DNA of 64,000 nucleotides from Thermobispora bispora DSM 43833. Lineage in GTDB: Bacteria > Actinomycetota > Actinomycetes > Streptosporangiales > Streptosporangiaceae. The notes under the pieces are model-generated. The model made no database searches. It had not been told where the DNA came from and was given only the letters and a program-made list of their open reading frames with translations. A program made the translations under genes and the position numbers. This document shows positions 51,636 through 62,041 of the stretch, one piece after another. The DNA lies in NCBI RefSeq assembly GCF_000092645.1, contig NC_014165.1:124001-188000 (forward strand), read 5' to 3'. Each line of letters begins with the position of its first letter. Positions within the stretch are counted from its first letter, which is position 1.

Positions 51636-52781
51636 ATGTACACCCCCACCCCGGAGGACCGCTTCTCGTTCGGGCTGTGGACCGTCGGCTGGCAGGCGCG
51701 CGACCCGTTCGGCGACGCCACCCGGGCCCCGCTCGACCCTGTCGAGACCGTGCACCGCCTCGCCGAGCTCGGCGCGTACGGCGTGACCTTCCACGACGAC
51801 GACCTGCTCGCGGTCGAGCCGGACCGGACCAAGGCCATCGAGCGCTTCAAGAAGGCGCTGAGCGAGACCGGCCTCAAGGTCCCGATGGCGACCACCAACC
51901 TCTTCACCCACCCGATCTTCAAAGACGGCGCGTTCACCAGCAACGACCGGGACGTCCGGCGCTACGCCCTGCGGAAGGTCATGCGCAACCTCGACCTCGC
52001 CGCCGAGCTGGGCGCCAAGACCTACGTCTGCTGGGGCGGCCGGGAGGGCGCCGAGTCGGACGCCGCCAAGGACGTCCGGGCCGCGCTCGACCGGTACAAG
52101 GAGGCCCTCGACATCCTCTGCCAGTACGTCATCGACAAGGGCTACGACATCCGGTTCGCCATCGAGCCGAAGCCGAACGAGCCGCGCGGCGACATCCTGC
52201 TGCCGACCATCGGCCACGCGCTCGCCTTCATCAACGAGCTCGAGCACCCCGAGCGCGTCGGCCTCAACCCGGAGGTCGGCCACGAGCAGATGGCCGGGCT
52301 GAACTTCGTCCACGGCATCGCCCAGGCGCTCTGGCACGGCAAGCTCTTCCACATCGACCTCAACGGCCAGCACGGCCCGCGGTACGACCAGGACCTCATC
52401 TTCGGCCACGGCGACCTGATCAGCGCGTTCTTCCTCGTCGACCTGCTCGAGCACGGCGGCTACGACGGCCCGCGCCACTTCGACTACAAGCCGATGCGGA
52501 CCGAGGACAAGGAGGACGTCTGGGAGTCCGCCGCCGCGAACATGCGGATGTACCTCATCCTCAAGGAGAAGTCGAAGGCGTTCCGCGCCGACCCGGAGGT
52601 TCAGGAGGCGCTCGCCGCCGCCCGGGTCCCCGACCTCTCCCAGCCGACGCTCGCCGAGGGGGAGACCATCGACGACCTCCTCAACGAGGAGTTCGACCCG
52701 GACGCCGCCGCGGAGCGCGGCTACCACTACACCCGGCTCAACCAGCTCGCCATGGAGCATCTCCTCGGCGTCCGCGGCTAA
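51636..52781 (+). CDS. xylA: Xylose isomerase
   Basis: 381 residues from the ATG at 51636 (GGAGG 8 nt upstream). Converts D-xylose to D-xylulose. Class I (actinobacterial, ~385-residue) enzyme. Catalytic His53 and Asp56 are in VTFHDDDL, the metal Glu and Lys in [11 protein letters not shown] (about residue 177), [14 protein letters not shown] and FHIDLNGQ give further metal ligands. All residues are present. First gene of the xylAB operon, 11 nt before xylB. Confidence 0.97.
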   Translation: MYTPTPEDRFSFGLWTVGWQARDPFGDATRAPLDPVETVHRLAELGAYGVTFHDDDLLAVEPDRTKAIERFKKALSETGLKVPMATTNLFTHPIFKDGAFTSNDRDVRRYALRKVMRNLDLAAELGAKTYVCWGGREGAESDAAKDVRAALDRYKEALDILCQYVIDKGYDIRFAIEPKPNEPRGDILLPTIGHALAFINELEHPERVGLNPEVGHEQMAGLNFVHGIAQALWHGKLFHIDLNGQHGPRYDQDLIFGHGDLISAFFLVDLLEHGGYDGPRHFDYKPMRTEDKEDVWESAAANMRMYLILKEKSKAFRADPEVQEALAAARVPDLSQPTLAEGETIDDLLNEEFDPDAAAERGYHYTRLNQLAMEHLLGVRG

Positions 52782-52792
52782 GGAGGGCGAAC

Positions 52793-54184
52793 GTGACGCT
52801 CGTCGCCGGGGTCGACTCCTCGACCCAGAGCTGCAAGGTCGTGATCCGCGACGCGGAGACCGGTGCCCTGGTCCGGGAGGGGCGGGCCCCGCACCCGGAC
52901 GGCACCGAGGTCCACCCGGACCACTGGTGGACCGCCCTCCAGGCCGCCATCGAGGAGGCGGGCGGGCTGGACGACGTCGCCGCCATCGGCGTCGCCGCCC
53001 AGCAGCACGGCATGGTCTGCCTCGACGAGAACGGCGAGGTGGTACGGCCGGCCCTGCTGTGGAACGACGTCCGGTCGGCCAAGGCCGCCTCCGACCTGGT
53101 CGCCGAGCTCGGCGGCCCGGAGCGGTGGGCGGAGGCCGTGGGCAGCGTCCCCGTGGCCTCGTTCACGGTGACCAAGCTCCGCTGGCTCGCCGAGCATGAG
53201 CCGGAGAACGCGCGGCGCACCCGCTCGGTCTGCCTCCCGCACGACTGGCTCACCTGGCGGCTCGCCGGCCGGCCGGAGGTGATCACGACGGACCGGGGGG
53301 ACGCCTCGGGCACCGGGTACTGGTCCCCGATCACCGGGTCCTACCGGATGGACCTGCTCGAGCTCGCGATGGGCGCCACCCCCGAGGTGCCCCGGGTGCT
53401 CGGCCCCACCGAGCGGGCGGGCACGGCGGGCGACGCGGTGCTCGCCCCGGGCACCGGCGACAACATGGCGGCCGCGCTCGGCGTGGGCATGGGCCCAGGG
53501 GACGTGGTGATCTCCATCGGCACCTCGGGCACGGCGTTCGCGGTCTCGGACACCCCGTCCCGCGACCCGTCCGGCACGGTCGCCGGGTTCGCCGACGCCA
53601 CCGGGCGGTTCCTGCCGCTCGTGTGCACGCTGAACGCGGCCCGGGTGCTCGAGGCGGCGGCCCGGATCCTCGGTGTCTCCCACGACCGGTTCAGCGAGCT
53701 CGCCCTGCAGGCGCCGCCGGGCGCCGGCGGGCTGGTGCTCGTGCCGTACCTGGAGGGGGAGCGCACCCCGAACCTGCCGGACGCGACCGGGTCCCTGCAC
53801 GGGCTGCGGCTCGCCACGTCCACCCCGGCGCACCTCGCCCGGGCGGCCGTGGAGGGCATGCTCTGCGGCCTGGCCGACGCGCTCGACGCGCTCAAGATCG
53901 AGCCCCGGCGGATCCTGCTGATCGGCGGCGGCGCGCGCTCCGAGGCGGTCCGGCGCATCGCGCCCGCGGTGTTCGGCCGGCCGGTGCTCGTCCCGGAGCC
54001 GGCGGAGTACGTCGCGAACGGCGCGGCCCGCCAGGCGGCCTGGGTGCTCTCCGGGAAGCCGGAGCCGCCGGAGTGGCGGCTCGGCGAGATGGCTCGCTAC
54101 GAGGCCGACCCCACCCCGGGCCTGCGCGAACGCTACCGGGAGGCCACCGCCCTGGTGGCCGGCGGCGCCGTGGCGGGGGCCTGA
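52793..54184 (+). CDS. xylB: Xylulokinase
   Basis: 463 residues from the GTG at 52793, 6 nt after AGGAGG. FGGY kinase: the N-terminal ATPase segment [16 protein letters not shown], the catalytic region [10 protein letters not shown], the second ATP segment [14 protein letters not shown] and the FGGY-type end ([20 protein letters not shown]). Phosphorylates D-xylulose for the pentose phosphate pathway. Slightly shorter than E. coli XylB (484). In operon with xylA. Confidence 0.95.
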   Translation: MTLVAGVDSSTQSCKVVIRDAETGALVREGRAPHPDGTEVHPDHWWTALQAAIEEAGGLDDVAAIGVAAQQHGMVCLDENGEVVRPALLWNDVRSAKAASDLVAELGGPERWAEAVGSVPVASFTVTKLRWLAEHEPENARRTRSVCLPHDWLTWRLAGRPEVITTDRGDASGTGYWSPITGSYRMDLLELAMGATPEVPRVLGPTERAGTAGDAVLAPGTGDNMAAALGVGMGPGDVVISIGTSGTAFAVSDTPSRDPSGTVAGFADATGRFLPLVCTLNAARVLEAAARILGVSHDRFSELALQAPPGAGGLVLVPYLEGERTPNLPDATGSLHGLRLATSTPAHLARAAVEGMLCGLADALDALKIEPRRILLIGGGARSEAVRRIAPAVFGRPVLVPEPAEYVANGAARQAAWVLSGKPEPPEWRLGEMARYEADPTPGLRERYREATALVAGGAVAGA

Positions 54185-54388
54185 CCGGAGGCGGGGACGG
54201 GTCCAGCGGTGGGCGGCTCTCCCGGCCGCCGCCCCGCGGGTCCGTGGCGGCCCGCCCGCCGCGGGAGCGACCGCGGGCCGCGCCGGCCGGCGGGTCCGCC
54301 CACCCTGATCCTCCCCTGATCCGGAATCCGGGATGAATACGCGGATTCCCGGATGTACGGGGCGGTCCGGGCACGGGAGGCTCGGAAC

Positions 54389-55075
54389 ATGATCCGACCG
54401 CTCTCTCCCGTGATCGCGTGCGCCGGCCTCGGCACCGCGATGATCGCGCTGCTCGCCGGTCTGGTGGGAACCGGGGCACCGGCCGACCCGGTCTCCATGA
54501 CGATCAGCGATCACGTGGCGCGGGGCGGCGGCGTGCTCCGGCCGGCGCTGGCGGTGCTCGGCGCGGCCTCGCTCGTCCTGGTCGCCGGGCTGCGCGCCGC
54601 CGGGGCGCCGGTACGGGGCCGGCCGGCGGCGTGGCTGGCCGGGTGGGGCGTCGCGCTGATCACGGCCGCCGTGCTCCCGGTCCGGGCGGCCACCGGTGGG
54701 GCGGAGGCGCCCTGGGAGGCGCACCTCCATCACGGGGTGATGATCGCCGCGTTCGTAAGCGTCCCGGTCGCCGCCCTGCAGCTCGTCGGCCGGTTCGAGC
54801 GGGACGAGCGCTGGCGTGTGGCGGCCCGCCCGGTCGAGTGGCTCACGCTCCCCGCTGGACTGGGCCTCACCGCGCTCACCTACGTGATGCTCCCCGGCCA
54901 GGGCGTGATGATCGGCGTGGTCGAGGGTGCGCTGCTCGCCGTCGACACGGCGATCCTCGGGGTGCTCGCCGTACGGCTGCTGCGGCTCACCTGGGGACCG
55001 GTGCCGCGCCGGGGACGGCGGCCCGCCGGGGGTGGTGCGGTGGCCCGGCCCCGGATCAGCGCTGCGCCGCGGTGA
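54389..55075 (+). CDS. DUF998-type membrane protein
   Basis: 228 residues from the ATG at 54389 (GGGAGG 8 nt upstream). About six membrane helices. The segment DPVSMTISDHVARGGGVLRP after the first helix and the HHGVMIAAF loop are typical of DUF998 proteins, whose role is unknown. The 3' end overlaps the convergent GTPase gene of the conservon by 20 nt. Confidence 0.8.
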   Translation: MIRPLSPVIACAGLGTAMIALLAGLVGTGAPADPVSMTISDHVARGGGVLRPALAVLGAASLVLVAGLRAAGAPVRGRPAAWLAGWGVALITAAVLPVRAATGGAEAPWEAHLHHGVMIAAFVSVPVAALQLVGRFERDERWRVAARPVEWLTLPAGLGLTALTYVMLPGQGVMIGVVEGALLAVDTAILGVLAVRLLRLTWGPVPRRGRRPAGGGAVARPRISAAPR

Positions 55076-55631
55076 GCATCTTGAGCGCGTGCTCGACGAG
55101 GGTGATGAGCACGACCTTGACCGAGGCGCGGCGCCGCACGTCGCAGAGGAGCACCGGCACGTCGGGGTCGAGGTCGAGCGCGATCCGGACGTCCTCGGGG
55201 TCGTGCCGCTCGGCGCCGTCGAAGCAGTTGACCGCCACGATGAAGGGCGTGCCGCGCTGCTCGAAGTAGTCGATGGAGGGGAAGCAGTCGGTCAGCCGGC
55301 GGGTGTCGGCGAGCACCACGGCGCCGAGGGCGCCGTAGGCGAGCTCGTCCCACATGAACCAGAAGCGCTCCTGCCCGGGCGTGCCGAACAGGTACACCAC
55401 GAGACCCTCACGGATGGTGATGCGACCGAAGTCCATCGCCACCGTGGTGGTCGTCTTCCCCTCCACACCGTAGAGGTCGTCCACGCCGACCCCACGGTCG
55501 GTCAGCACCTCTTCGGTGCGTAACGGACGTATCTCGCTGATCGAGCCGACCAGGGTCGTCTTGCCGACGCCGAAGCCGCCGGCGACGAGGATCTTGAGAG
55601 CGACCGGCTCGTCAGAGGGCGCGAAGGCCAT
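55056..55631 (-). CDS. Conservon GTP-binding protein (CvnD, MglA-like)
   Basis: 191 residues. P-loop VAGGFGVGKTTLVGSI near residue 16, switch segments, and the DxxG-like FLFGTPGQERFWFMW region (VYLFGTPGQERFW). Small Ras/MglA-like GTPases of conservons act as a membrane signalling switch with the roadblock protein. The start overlaps the DUF742 stop by 20 nt. Last gene of the four-gene conservon. Confidence 0.93.
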   Translation of the reverse strand: MAFAPSDEPVALKILVAGGFGVGKTTLVGSISEIRPLRTEEVLTDRGVGVDDLYGVEGKTTTTVAMDFGRITIREGLVVYLFGTPGQERFWFMWDELAYGALGAVVLADTRRLTDCFPSIDYFEQRGTPFIVAVNCFDGAERHDPEDVRIALDLDPDVPVLLCDVRRRASVKVVLITLVEHALKMLTAAQR

Positions 55632-55977
55632 TGATCACTTCCTTCAGCAGGCTGGTGCTTGGCAGCGGCGCCACGTGCGCCGGGGGCCGTACCCGGATCA
55701 GGCCCAGGTCCCGGAGGTCTCCGAGCAGGACGCGGACCACGCCCACGGGCAGATCCACGTCCGCCGCGATGTCGGCCACGGAGGCGCCATGGCGCGCGAT
55801 CTCGAGGATCCGCCGCTGCTCAGGACCGATGTTCGCGTCCCCCGGCGGCTCGCCGGTGGTGGTCACCATGGCGATGAGATCGAGGTGGTCACCGGAGGAG
55901 CGGGTACGGCCCCCGGTCAGCGCGTACGGCCGGACCAGGGGTCCCGCTTCCTCGTCGATCCACCACGGATCCGTCAT
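55612..55977 (-). CDS. Conservon DUF742 protein (CvnC)
   Basis: 121 residues. A winged-helix-like domain (RRILEIARHGASVADIAADV, LPVGVVRVLLGDLRDLGLIR) preceded by the SLVRPYALTGGRTR-type conservon phrase (LVRPYALTGGRTRSSGDHLD). DUF742 proteins sit between the roadblock and GTPase genes. Overlaps the next gene, so translation is coupled. Confidence 0.93.
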   Translation of the reverse strand: MTDPWWIDEEAGPLVRPYALTGGRTRSSGDHLDLIAMVTTTGEPPGDANIGPEQRRILEIARHGASVADIAADVDLPVGVVRVLLGDLRDLGLIRVRPPAHVAPLPSTSLLKEVINGLRAL

Positions 55978-55990
55978 GTGACGTCCCGTC

Positions 55991-56398
55991 TCATGGCGTT
56001 ACCTGCCGGGGGTTCGTCGACATGTGCTGGCCGACCCGCTTGACCAGCATCGCCATCTCGTAGGCGATGTGGCCCACGTCGGCGTCGGCCTCGGCCAGTA
56101 CGGCAAGGCAGGTGCCCTGGCCGGCCGCGGTCACGAACAGGAAGGCGTTCTCCATCTCGACGATGGTCTGCCGTACCTCCCCCCCGCCGAAGTGCCGGCC
56201 GGCACCGCGGGCGAGGCTCTGGAAACCGGCGGCGACCGCGGACAGGTGCTCGGCGTCCTCACGGCTCAGCCCTTGCGAGGCCCCGACGACGAGCCCGTCG
56301 TTGGAGAGGATCACCGCCTGACGGACCGCGGCGACCCTGCTGATCAGGTCGTCGAGCAGCCAGTTCAGTTCGCCGGTCGTCGTCGCTTTGCCGGTCAT
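55991..56398 (-). CDS. Conservon roadblock/LC7 protein (CvnB)
   Basis: 135 residues, one roadblock/LC7 domain: LNWLLDDLISRVAAVRQAVI, LSNDGLVVGASQGLSREDAE, HLSAVAAGFQSLARGAGRHF. In conservons this family is the GTPase-activating partner of CvnD. The start overlaps the kinase stop as ATGA. Confidence 0.95.
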   Translation of the reverse strand: MTGKATTTGELNWLLDDLISRVAAVRQAVILSNDGLVVGASQGLSREDAEHLSAVAAGFQSLARGAGRHFGGGEVRQTIVEMENAFLFVTAAGQGTCLAVLAEADADVGHIAYEMAMLVKRVGQHMSTNPRQVTP

Positions 56399-59112
56399 TC
56401 GTCACCCTTTTCGCGGTACGTGTCTGGAACGTGGTCGGCTGACGCGCTGCCGCTCGGGTCTTGGGACTCCGCACGGCCACGCTGCGCCCCCCGTTGGATG
56501 GCGGAGAACAACGCCCGCACCTGCTCCGGCGGCCGTTCGGCGATGCCCCCGGCGGGGGTGGGCGCCGACAGCGGCCGGTTCCGGAGCTGCGGGGCGAGGC
56601 TCGCCTGGCGGACCCGCCGCGGCAGGCCGTTGTACGTGCCGTTCGTGATGGACACGCGCGCCCGCTCCACGCCGCTGCGCAGGACGCCGCGCTGTGGCGC
56701 GGGGGAGTCCTGCCCCGCGGTCTCCCCGGAGCCGCCCTCGGCCCGGGCGGGCGCCGGGGCGGTTCCCGCGGGTTCGCCCGCGGGCTCGGGTGCGGCGCCG
56801 GGCCGCCCGGCCTGCGGTGCACCGGTCTCGCCCTCCGGCGCGGCCTGCGCCGGGGCCGGGATCCGCTGGTCCGGCGGCGTGGCCGAGGCGGGCTGGGCCG
56901 GCGGCGGGGTGCCGCGGTCCGGAGCGGCGGGCGTGGTCCGCACGCGGCGCGGCAGCGGGGACGGGCCACCGGGGCGGGCGGCGCCATCGAGGGCGGCGGC
57001 ACCGCCGGAGCCGTCCGCCTGCGCGGGCGGCTGGTCCGGGGCGGGCGTCTGCGGCCGCGCCGGCGGCGCGAAGAGCGACGCGCCCTGCTCGGCCGGTTCC
57101 GGCCGGGCCGCCCGGTCCTCCTGTGCCGGGGGCTCCTCCTGCCCCAGCCGGTTCTCGATCCGCTCGGGGCGGCCGTGCGCCCGGCCGCGCCCCGCATCGT
57201 CCGGGACGGTGCCGGTCGCGTCCTCGTGGGCCACGAGGGTGCGCGGGATGAGCACGATCGCGGACGTCCCGCCGTACGGCGAGCCGCGGAGGACCACCTG
57301 CACCCCGTGGCGGGCGGCGAGCCGGCCGACGACGAACAGCCCGAGCCGGTCGCTGCCGGCCGGGTCGAACTCCGGCGGGTCGGCGAGCCGCCGGTTGATC
57401 TCCGCGTACTCCTCCGCGCTCAGGCCGAGGCCGCGGTCCTCGATCTCCACCACCAGGCCGTTGGCGACGATCTCGCCCCGCACGTCGACCCTGGTCGACG
57501 GCGGCGAGTAGACCGTCGCGTTCTCGAGCAGCTCCGCGAGGAGGTGGACGAGGTCGGCAACGGACTCGCCGCGAAGAGCCGCCTCGGGGATCGGCCCGAG
57601 CGTGATGCGGCGGTAGTCCTCCACCTCGGCGAGCGCTCCGCGGACCACGTCGATGAACGGGACCGGCTTGCGCCAGGTCCGGCCGGGCGGCGCCCCGGAG
57701 AGAACGATCAGGTTCTCCTCGTGGCGCCGCATGCGCGTGGTCAGGTGGTCGAGCTGGAACAGATCTTCCAGGAGCTGAGGGTCCTCGGTGCGCCGCTGCA
57801 TGGCGTCCAGCAGCTTGAGCTGGCGCTGCAGCAGGCTCTGCTTGCGCCGGGCGATGTTGAGGAAGACCTGGTTGATGCCGCGGCGCAGGTGCGCCTCGCC
57901 GACGGCCGACTCGACCGCCGTCCGCTGGACCGTGCTGAAGGCGTGGGCGAGGTCCTCGATCTCCGCGGGGCCGTTGACCTTGATCGGCGGAGCCTCGGCG
58001 CACGCGTCGATCTCCTCGCCGCGCCGGAGCCGCTCCACCAGCCGCGGGAGCCGTACCTCCGCGAGGTCGAGGGCGGCGTTGCGCAGGTCGGTGAGCTCGC
58101 CGGTGAGCCGGCGGCCGAACCGGGCGGAGAAGAGGATCGTCGCGACGATGGCGACCAGGCCGAGGCCGCCCGCGATGGCGAGCCGGGTGACGATCCCGGT
58201 GGCCACCGACGTGGCCTCCTTGGTGAGCGCCTCCGAGGCGCGCGTCCGGGCCTGGTCGAGCCGGGACAGCAGGCTGTCCACGGTCCCCGCCCAGTTCTGC
58301 GCGGCGTCGGGCAGCTCGCCGCCCGCGCGCACCCGGGTGAGGATCTGGGTCTCCAGCTCGGTGAACCGGGTGAAGACCGAGGAGCTCAGCACCTCCTCGT
58401 ACGGCTCCCGCATGGCGCCGGCGAGGATGGGCCGGTTCTTCTCGACCAGGAACCGGCGGGTGGCGACCCAGTCGCTGAGCCTGCTGCGCTCGGCGTCGGT
58501 GAGCACGCCGCTCACCAGCGCGCCGCGGATCAGGGTGTCCTCGCGCGCGATCATCTCGTACGCGTTCCCCATGCCCTGCATCGCGGCGGCCTGGCGGTAG
58601 ATGTCGAGGTCCGGGAGGGCGACGAGCCTCTCGTAGAGCGCGAAGAGCTGGTCGAGCAGGCCGTTGTAGGCGTCCAGGGTCTGCAACCGGTCGAATCGGC
58701 CGAGCGTGACCGACTCCCGGATCGAGGGGAGGCGGTCGAGCTGGGCGAGCAGGCTGTCCACGGAGGTCAGCAGCTCGCCGCTCATCGCGTCCCGGGTCGA
58801 GGGGTCACGCGCCGCCGAGGTGAACTTCTCCATCGCCGCGGTGGTCTTGGTCTGCTGGGCGGCGAGCTCGTTCGACCCGGTCTGTCCCGAGCTGAGCAGG
58901 CGCACGGTGATGGCGCGTTCGGCCTGCAGCTCCAGCCCGAGATCGGCGGAGGTCACCCCGATGGCCTCATAGAGGGCGTTCGCCCTAAATAAGGACACCA
59001 CATCACCAATGGTGACCTTTAGGACAAACCCCCACATAGCACTCAGCACGAGCAGCGGTAGGAGTAGCAGCAAGAAGATCTTGAACCGTATCGACCGGTT
59101 TCGGGAACTCAT
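56395..59112 (-). CDS. Conservon sensor histidine-kinase-like protein (CvnA)
   Basis: 905 residues from the ATG at 59112 (CAGGAG 5 nt upstream). Helix near residue 15-40, a ~280-residue extracellular helical (nitrate/NIT-type) sensor, a second helix near 330 (GGLGLVAIVATILFSA), a HAMP-like segment, then a dimerisation/HATPase_c domain (LLAELLENATVYSPP, VEIEDRGLGLSAEEYAEINR, DRLGLFVVGRLAARHGVQV). The last ~250 residues are a disordered Pro/Ala tail. The family usually lacks the phosphorylated His of classical kinases and signals through the roadblock-GTPase pair. First gene of the operon. Confidence 0.93.
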   Translation of the reverse strand: MSSRNRSIRFKIFLLLLLPLLVLSAMWGFVLKVTIGDVVSLFRANALYEAIGVTSADLGLELQAERAITVRLLSSGQTGSNELAAQQTKTTAAMEKFTSAARDPSTRDAMSGELLTSVDSLLAQLDRLPSIRESVTLGRFDRLQTLDAYNGLLDQLFALYERLVALPDLDIYRQAAAMQGMGNAYEMIAREDTLIRGALVSGVLTDAERSRLSDWVATRRFLVEKNRPILAGAMREPYEEVLSSSVFTRFTELETQILTRVRAGGELPDAAQNWAGTVDSLLSRLDQARTRASEALTKEATSVATGIVTRLAIAGGLGLVAIVATILFSARFGRRLTGELTDLRNAALDLAEVRLPRLVERLRRGEEIDACAEAPPIKVNGPAEIEDLAHAFSTVQRTAVESAVGEAHLRRGINQVFLNIARRKQSLLQRQLKLLDAMQRRTEDPQLLEDLFQLDHLTTRMRRHEENLIVLSGAPPGRTWRKPVPFIDVVRGALAEVEDYRRITLGPIPEAALRGESVADLVHLLAELLENATVYSPPSTRVDVRGEIVANGLVVEIEDRGLGLSAEEYAEINRRLADPPEFDPAGSDRLGLFVVGRLAARHGVQVVLRGSPYGGTSAIVLIPRTLVAHEDATGTVPDDAGRGRAHGRPERIENRLGQEEPPAQEDRAARPEPAEQGASLFAPPARPQTPAPDQPPAQADGSGGAAALDGAARPGGPSPLPRRVRTTPAAPDRGTPPPAQPASATPPDQRIPAPAQAAPEGETGAPQAGRPGAAPEPAGEPAGTAPAPARAEGGSGETAGQDSPAPQRGVLRSGVERARVSITNGTYNGLPRRVRQASLAPQLRNRPLSAPTPAGGIAERPPEQVRALFSAIQRGAQRGRAESQDPSGSASADHVPDTYREKGDE

Positions 59113-59230
59113 GGCCACTCCTGCAAAGTTTGGAGGCTCGTGCCGCAATTAATTAGGACATACCTCCGAAGATCGACAGAAGGCTAGCACTCTGTACTGT
59201 TCTCGCGCAGAGGACAGAGGAGGATGTCAC

Positions 59231-60040
59231 ATGATTGCAGTGATCACCGGGGCCGGTTCGGGAATCGGTGCGGCGGCGGCGTTAGAGCTGGCCAAGCGCG
59301 GATACCGGCTCGTTCTGGTCGGGCGAACTCCGGAGAAGCTAGCGGGGGTGGCCGACCGTATCGCTTCGGTAACCGAAACCCGCCCGGACACCATAACCGC
59401 CGACTTCGCCTCGCTCGACCAGGTCCGTTACCTCGCCGATCAGCTCCTCCGGCGGTATGACGACATCCATGTCCTGATCAACAACGCCGGGGTCATGACC
59501 AGCCAGCGCCGCATCACCGCGGACGGCCATGAGCTGATCATGCAGGTCAACCACCTCGCCCCCTTCCTGCTCACCAACCTCCTCTTCGACCGGCTCAAGT
59601 TCGCCTCGGCCCGGGTGATCAGCACCTCGTCGATCGCGGCGTACTCCGGGACCATCGACCCCTCCGACCTGTCGCGCGAGCGCCGCTGGTGGAACAGCTG
59701 GCTGCAGTACTTCGACTCCAAGCAGGCGAACGCCCTGTTCACGGTCTCCCTCGCCGAGCGCGGGCTCAACGCGACCTGCTTCCACCCCGGCGTGGTGCGG
59801 ACCCCGTTCGCCGGCGACACCCTCACGATGAAGCTGATGCTGATGATCCCCGGCCTGGCGAAGCCGCCCGCGACGGCCGCCGCCCGGCTGGTCCACCTGG
59901 TCACCCACGACGACGGCATCAACCACCCCGGCAGGTTCTTCATGGGGAACGGGCCGGCCTGGGTGCCCCGGAGGATGAAGGACCCGGAGCTCGCCGAGGC
60001 GCTCTGGGAGGCGAGCTGCGCCGCCACGGGGCTGCGGTGA
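59231..60040 (+). CDS. Short-chain dehydrogenase/reductase
   Basis: 269 residues from the ATG at 59231 (GGAGG just upstream). Classical SDR: TGAGSGIG cofactor loop at the start, NNAG at about residue 88, catalytic Ser in ISTSSIAAYSG and YFDSK with the Tyr-Lys pair. A retinol-dehydrogenase-like group, NADPH-preferring from the basic residue after the first strand (GRTPEKL). Substrate unknown. Divergent from the conservon. Confidence 0.93.
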   Translation: MIAVITGAGSGIGAAAALELAKRGYRLVLVGRTPEKLAGVADRIASVTETRPDTITADFASLDQVRYLADQLLRRYDDIHVLINNAGVMTSQRRITADGHELIMQVNHLAPFLLTNLLFDRLKFASARVISTSSIAAYSGTIDPSDLSRERRWWNSWLQYFDSKQANALFTVSLAERGLNATCFHPGVVRTPFAGDTLTMKLMLMIPGLAKPPATAAARLVHLVTHDDGINHPGRFFMGNGPAWVPRRMKDPELAEALWEASCAATGLR

Positions 60041-60141
60041 CCGGATCCCGCCCCGGGTCCGGCGGATCCCGGCGCACCGGGGCGTATCGGGGCGTTTCCC
60101 CGCCCACCGGCGGCGAGCCTCCGCCCCGCTGACCGCGTACC

Positions 60142-61083
60142 TCACCGGTACTCCGCCACGGCGGCGGCGAGCGCCTGGGGATCGTCCACCCACAGGTGGA
60201 CGCGGCGGACCTCACGGGGCGCACCGCCCCGGAGGCGTATCGGCACGGGCTCCCCAGGTGGAGCACCGTGTTGCTGCTTTCCGACCTCCACGACCGGCTC
60301 GTCGCCGTGGGCCATGGCGGTGCGGCGCCGGCCGCGCGACCTCGGCAGCGGCACGACCCGGTCGATCGCGGCCAGCGGCACGGAGAGGTCGGCGAAGCAG
60401 GAGTACCGGATGCGCAGCGTGTCCGGGCCGACGGTCACCGGCTGGACGACCAGCCCCGCCGCGAACCCGGCGAGCCACCAGCAGCCGATGAGGGAGACGG
60501 CGAGCAGGATCCAGCGCACCGTCGGCCAGGGCACCGCGAGCTCGACCCCGAGCATCTCCACGGCGGTCAGCCCGAGGACGGCGCCCAGGAACCCCATGAC
60601 CGGCCGGTGGTGGGGGATGCCCTGTCCACCCGGCGGCACGCCCCGCTTGCGGAGCACGAGGAGCACGAGGGCGCGCTGGAGCATGAGCTCGTGCGCGATG
60701 AGCCGGCCCACGGGTTCGGGCAGAACCGATTCCACGGCCCGCATCGCGGCGGTGAAGCGATCGGGTTCCTCCCGGGCGAACCGGCGGTAGGCCCGCCGGA
60801 TCTCCACGATCTCGATCACGATCAGCCAGAAAAGGAGCACTTCCGTGGCGATCACGACCATGGTCGCGTCGCCGATCGAGGTCACCCCGGAGAGGACGAG
60901 AACCGCCTCGACCGCGATGATCACGGGCACGAGAAATTTCGCAAGACGGACTAAGTGGCTCATCCGTCGCCGGACCGTATGGGCGGCGTCGTGCGTGCTC
61001 ATCCGGTCGACGGCCGGCCCGCCCGGGTGCCTCCGCGCTCCCTGGTTTCGGACGTATACCGCCGCGAACACGGTCGTTCCCAT
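60142..61083 (-). CDS. Hypothetical membrane protein
   Basis: 313 residues if the ATG at 61083 is used (GGAG 5 nt upstream); ATGs at 61002 and 60963 are alternatives. Four predicted helices (FLVPVIIAVEAVLVLSGV, VVIATEVLLFWLIVIEIV, FLGAVLGLTAVEMLGVEL, ILLAVSLIGCWWLAGFAA), then a soluble C-terminal domain with a PH-like beta pattern (RIRYSCFADLSVPLAAIDRV, VRRVHLWVDDPQALAAAV). I do not recognise the family. Confidence 0.7.
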   Translation of the reverse strand: MGTTVFAAVYVRNQGARRHPGGPAVDRMSTHDAAHTVRRRMSHLVRLAKFLVPVIIAVEAVLVLSGVTSIGDATMVVIATEVLLFWLIVIEIVEIRRAYRRFAREEPDRFTAAMRAVESVLPEPVGRLIAHELMLQRALVLLVLRKRGVPPGGQGIPHHRPVMGFLGAVLGLTAVEMLGVELAVPWPTVRWILLAVSLIGCWWLAGFAAGLVVQPVTVGPDTLRIRYSCFADLSVPLAAIDRVVPLPRSRGRRRTAMAHGDEPVVEVGKQQHGAPPGEPVPIRLRGGAPREVRRVHLWVDDPQALAAAVAEYR

Positions 61084-62041
61084 TTCCGCTCCGCCCACCG
61101 CGCGCCGGCGATATTCCCCGGGAATGAGCCCGGGCATCGAATTGCAGGGAAATCCTTACCGTCAGCATGACAGGAAGGCATCGGGACGGTAATCCTTCAT
61201 CGCCGGAATTCGGTGATATGTGGGCGGCGGAATTCCGGCTGCGGAGCACGTGAGAGATATCAGAGGCGGCACGGATGAAACATGAATGAAATTCAATGTG
61301 ACGGGCCCGTGGCGGGAGCGTCGCTCACGGTGCAATGCGGTGGACCCGCTCGCCGTGCCGTGGGAGCGGGCCGCCCGGGGTTCCCATGCGCTGATGCCGG
61401 GGTCCACCGCGCCGTGGGGAGCGGCCGGCCGGGATCCCGGTGCGCCGATGCCGGGGTCGCCTCGTGCGGTGCGGAGCGGGCCGGCCGGGATCCCGGTGCG
61501 CTGGTGCCGGGCCTCGTACCCGTGTCGTGGGGAGCCGGCCGTCTGGGGGTCCTGTGCGCTGATGCCCGGGGTCCACCGCGCCGTGGGGAGCGGCCGGTCG
61601 GAGTCTCCGTGCGCCGATGCCGGGGGTCGCATCCGGGCCGTGGGCGCACGCCCGGGTCCGGCGCATGCCCGCCGCCACGCCGGGCGTGCCCGCCGGCCGG
61701 CGGGCACGCGTGCGGGCCGGGATCGCGTCCAGCGGATGCCGTGGAGGACACGCCCGCACGTCCGCCCGCCGGCCCATCGTTCAGGACCACGCCCCGCGTC
61801 GAAGGCGGACTGACATCCGTTGCGCCGCGCCAACTCACCCGGGACAAGGCTCCGTAGGACGGGCCCCGGGACGCGGCCAAGGGACGGCTCCGGGGACGCG
61901 GCCGTAGGACGGATCGTGGCCGGCTCGCCGGCCGTGGGCCCGGCGGCCCGGGCACGCCACCGTTTACGGAGCGGCCGGAGGCGTGCCCGTGCCGTACGGC
62001 CCCGGCCGGATCGGCGCCGGGCCCGGGCGACCGGCGGGCGC
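61084..62041. repeat. Gene-free ~960 bp with ~66-69 nt degenerate repeats
   Basis: After an A/T-richer promoter-like zone to about 61300, the stretch 61335-61680 holds five to six degenerate units built from GCCGTGGGGAGCGGCCGGCC, GGGATCCCGGTGCGC and (C/T)GATGCCGGGGTCCACCGC. On the minus strand they read as 22-23-residue periodic peptide without a start. The remainder to 62041 is GC-rich with short GGGACGCGGCC repeats. No gene recognised. Confidence 0.55.
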
